From: Clostridiaceae bacterium
GTDB taxonomy: Bacteria; Bacillota; Clostridia; Oscillospirales; Acutalibacteraceae
Direction: 5' to 3'
Length of the DNA stretch: 5,439 bases
NCBI GenBank assembly: GCA_016302625.1
Contig: JAEDNG010000067.1
Location: 1-5,439 of the forward strand
In this document: positions 5,388 to 5,439 of the stretch, piece after piece
Layout: every line of letters begins with the position of its first letter
Position numbering within the stretch: the stretch's first letter is position 1
Notes under the pieces: model-generated
What the model saw: the letters and a program-made list of their open reading frames with translations, nothing else
Database searches by the model: none
Told to the model about the DNA's origin: nothing
Translations under genes and position numbers: made by a program

Positions 5388-5396
5388 TGGTATAAT
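5388..5396 (+). promoter_or_regulatory. Extended -10 promoter of the gene leaving the window
   Basis: A perfect TATAAT (5391-5396) is preceded by TGG, giving the extended -10 element. The hexamer 17 bases upstream (TAGCAT, 5368-5373) is a poor -35, so recognition would rest mainly on the extended element. Initiation near 5403 gives a leader of about 32 bases before the ATG at 5435. The rest of the spacer after rsuA (from 5312) is AT-rich and holds no clear terminator or other element. Confidence 0.7.
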
Positions 5397-5420
5397 AACA
5401 GTAAATAATAGCAATAAATT

Positions 5421-5426
5421 AGGAGG
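5421..5426 (+). promoter_or_regulatory. Consensus ribosome binding site of the truncated gene
   Basis: A perfect AGGAGG lies 8 bases before the ATG at 5435. With the promoter just upstream, it supports a real gene start at the window edge. Confidence 0.85.
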
Positions 5427-5434
5427 CTGCATAT

Positions 5435-5439
5435 ATGGC
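5435..5439 (+). CDS. Start of a gene cut by the window edge
   Basis: Only the ATG and the first two bases of the next codon (GC, hence alanine) are present, so the product cannot be identified. The strong ribosome binding site and dedicated promoter suggest a well-expressed gene in a transcription unit separate from rsuA. Confidence 0.75.

Overview
The window looks like chromosomal housekeeping DNA from a Gram-positive member of the Clostridia, most likely an Oscillospiraceae/Ruminococcaceae-type gut Firmicute. This placement is by recognition, not by search. It rests on the clostridial form of seryl-tRNA synthetase, an EF-P with a PGKG tip and lysine 32, a CD1247-type zinc-ribbon protein, a DUF4830 protein, purine-rich AGGAGG-like ribosome binding sites, consensus sigma-A promoters and the non-mevalonate isoprenoid genes ispD and ispF. 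Base composition is moderate, and no gene stands out from its neighbours as foreign.

Layout. Leftward: serS (39-1334), with an extended -10 promoter at 1372-1400 and a terminator at 1-24. Rightward: an 82-residue protein of unknown function (1448-1696); efp (1802-2359) behind a perfect TTGACA-17-TATAAT promoter; a Cys/Asp-rich zinc-ribbon protein (2382-2822) ending in a strong intrinsic terminator (2840-2878); ispD and ispF (2898-4099), overlapping by ATGA; a DUF4830 signal-anchored protein (4152-4586); and rsuA (4598-5311). The last 128 bases hold a new promoter, a strong ribosome binding site and the first two codons of a gene cut off by the window edge. Coding density is high and no gene-free stretch exceeds 130 bases.

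How the genes fit together. Three genes serve translation: serS charges tRNA-Ser, efp rescues ribosomes stalled on proline runs, and rsuA modifies 16S rRNA. ispD and ispF carry out two steps of the MEP pathway to IPP/DMAPP. The 82-residue protein, the zinc-ribbon protein and the DUF4830 protein have no established function, and their place among core genes suggests vertical inheritance.

No mobile element, CRISPR array, toxin-antitoxin pair, phage gene, riboswitch or tRNA/rRNA gene is visible, and I find no convincing new multi-gene system. The points most worth a second look are the terminator placed directly before the ispD ribosome binding site, the duplicated Cys/Asp module in the zinc-ribbon protein, and the unassigned 82-residue protein.
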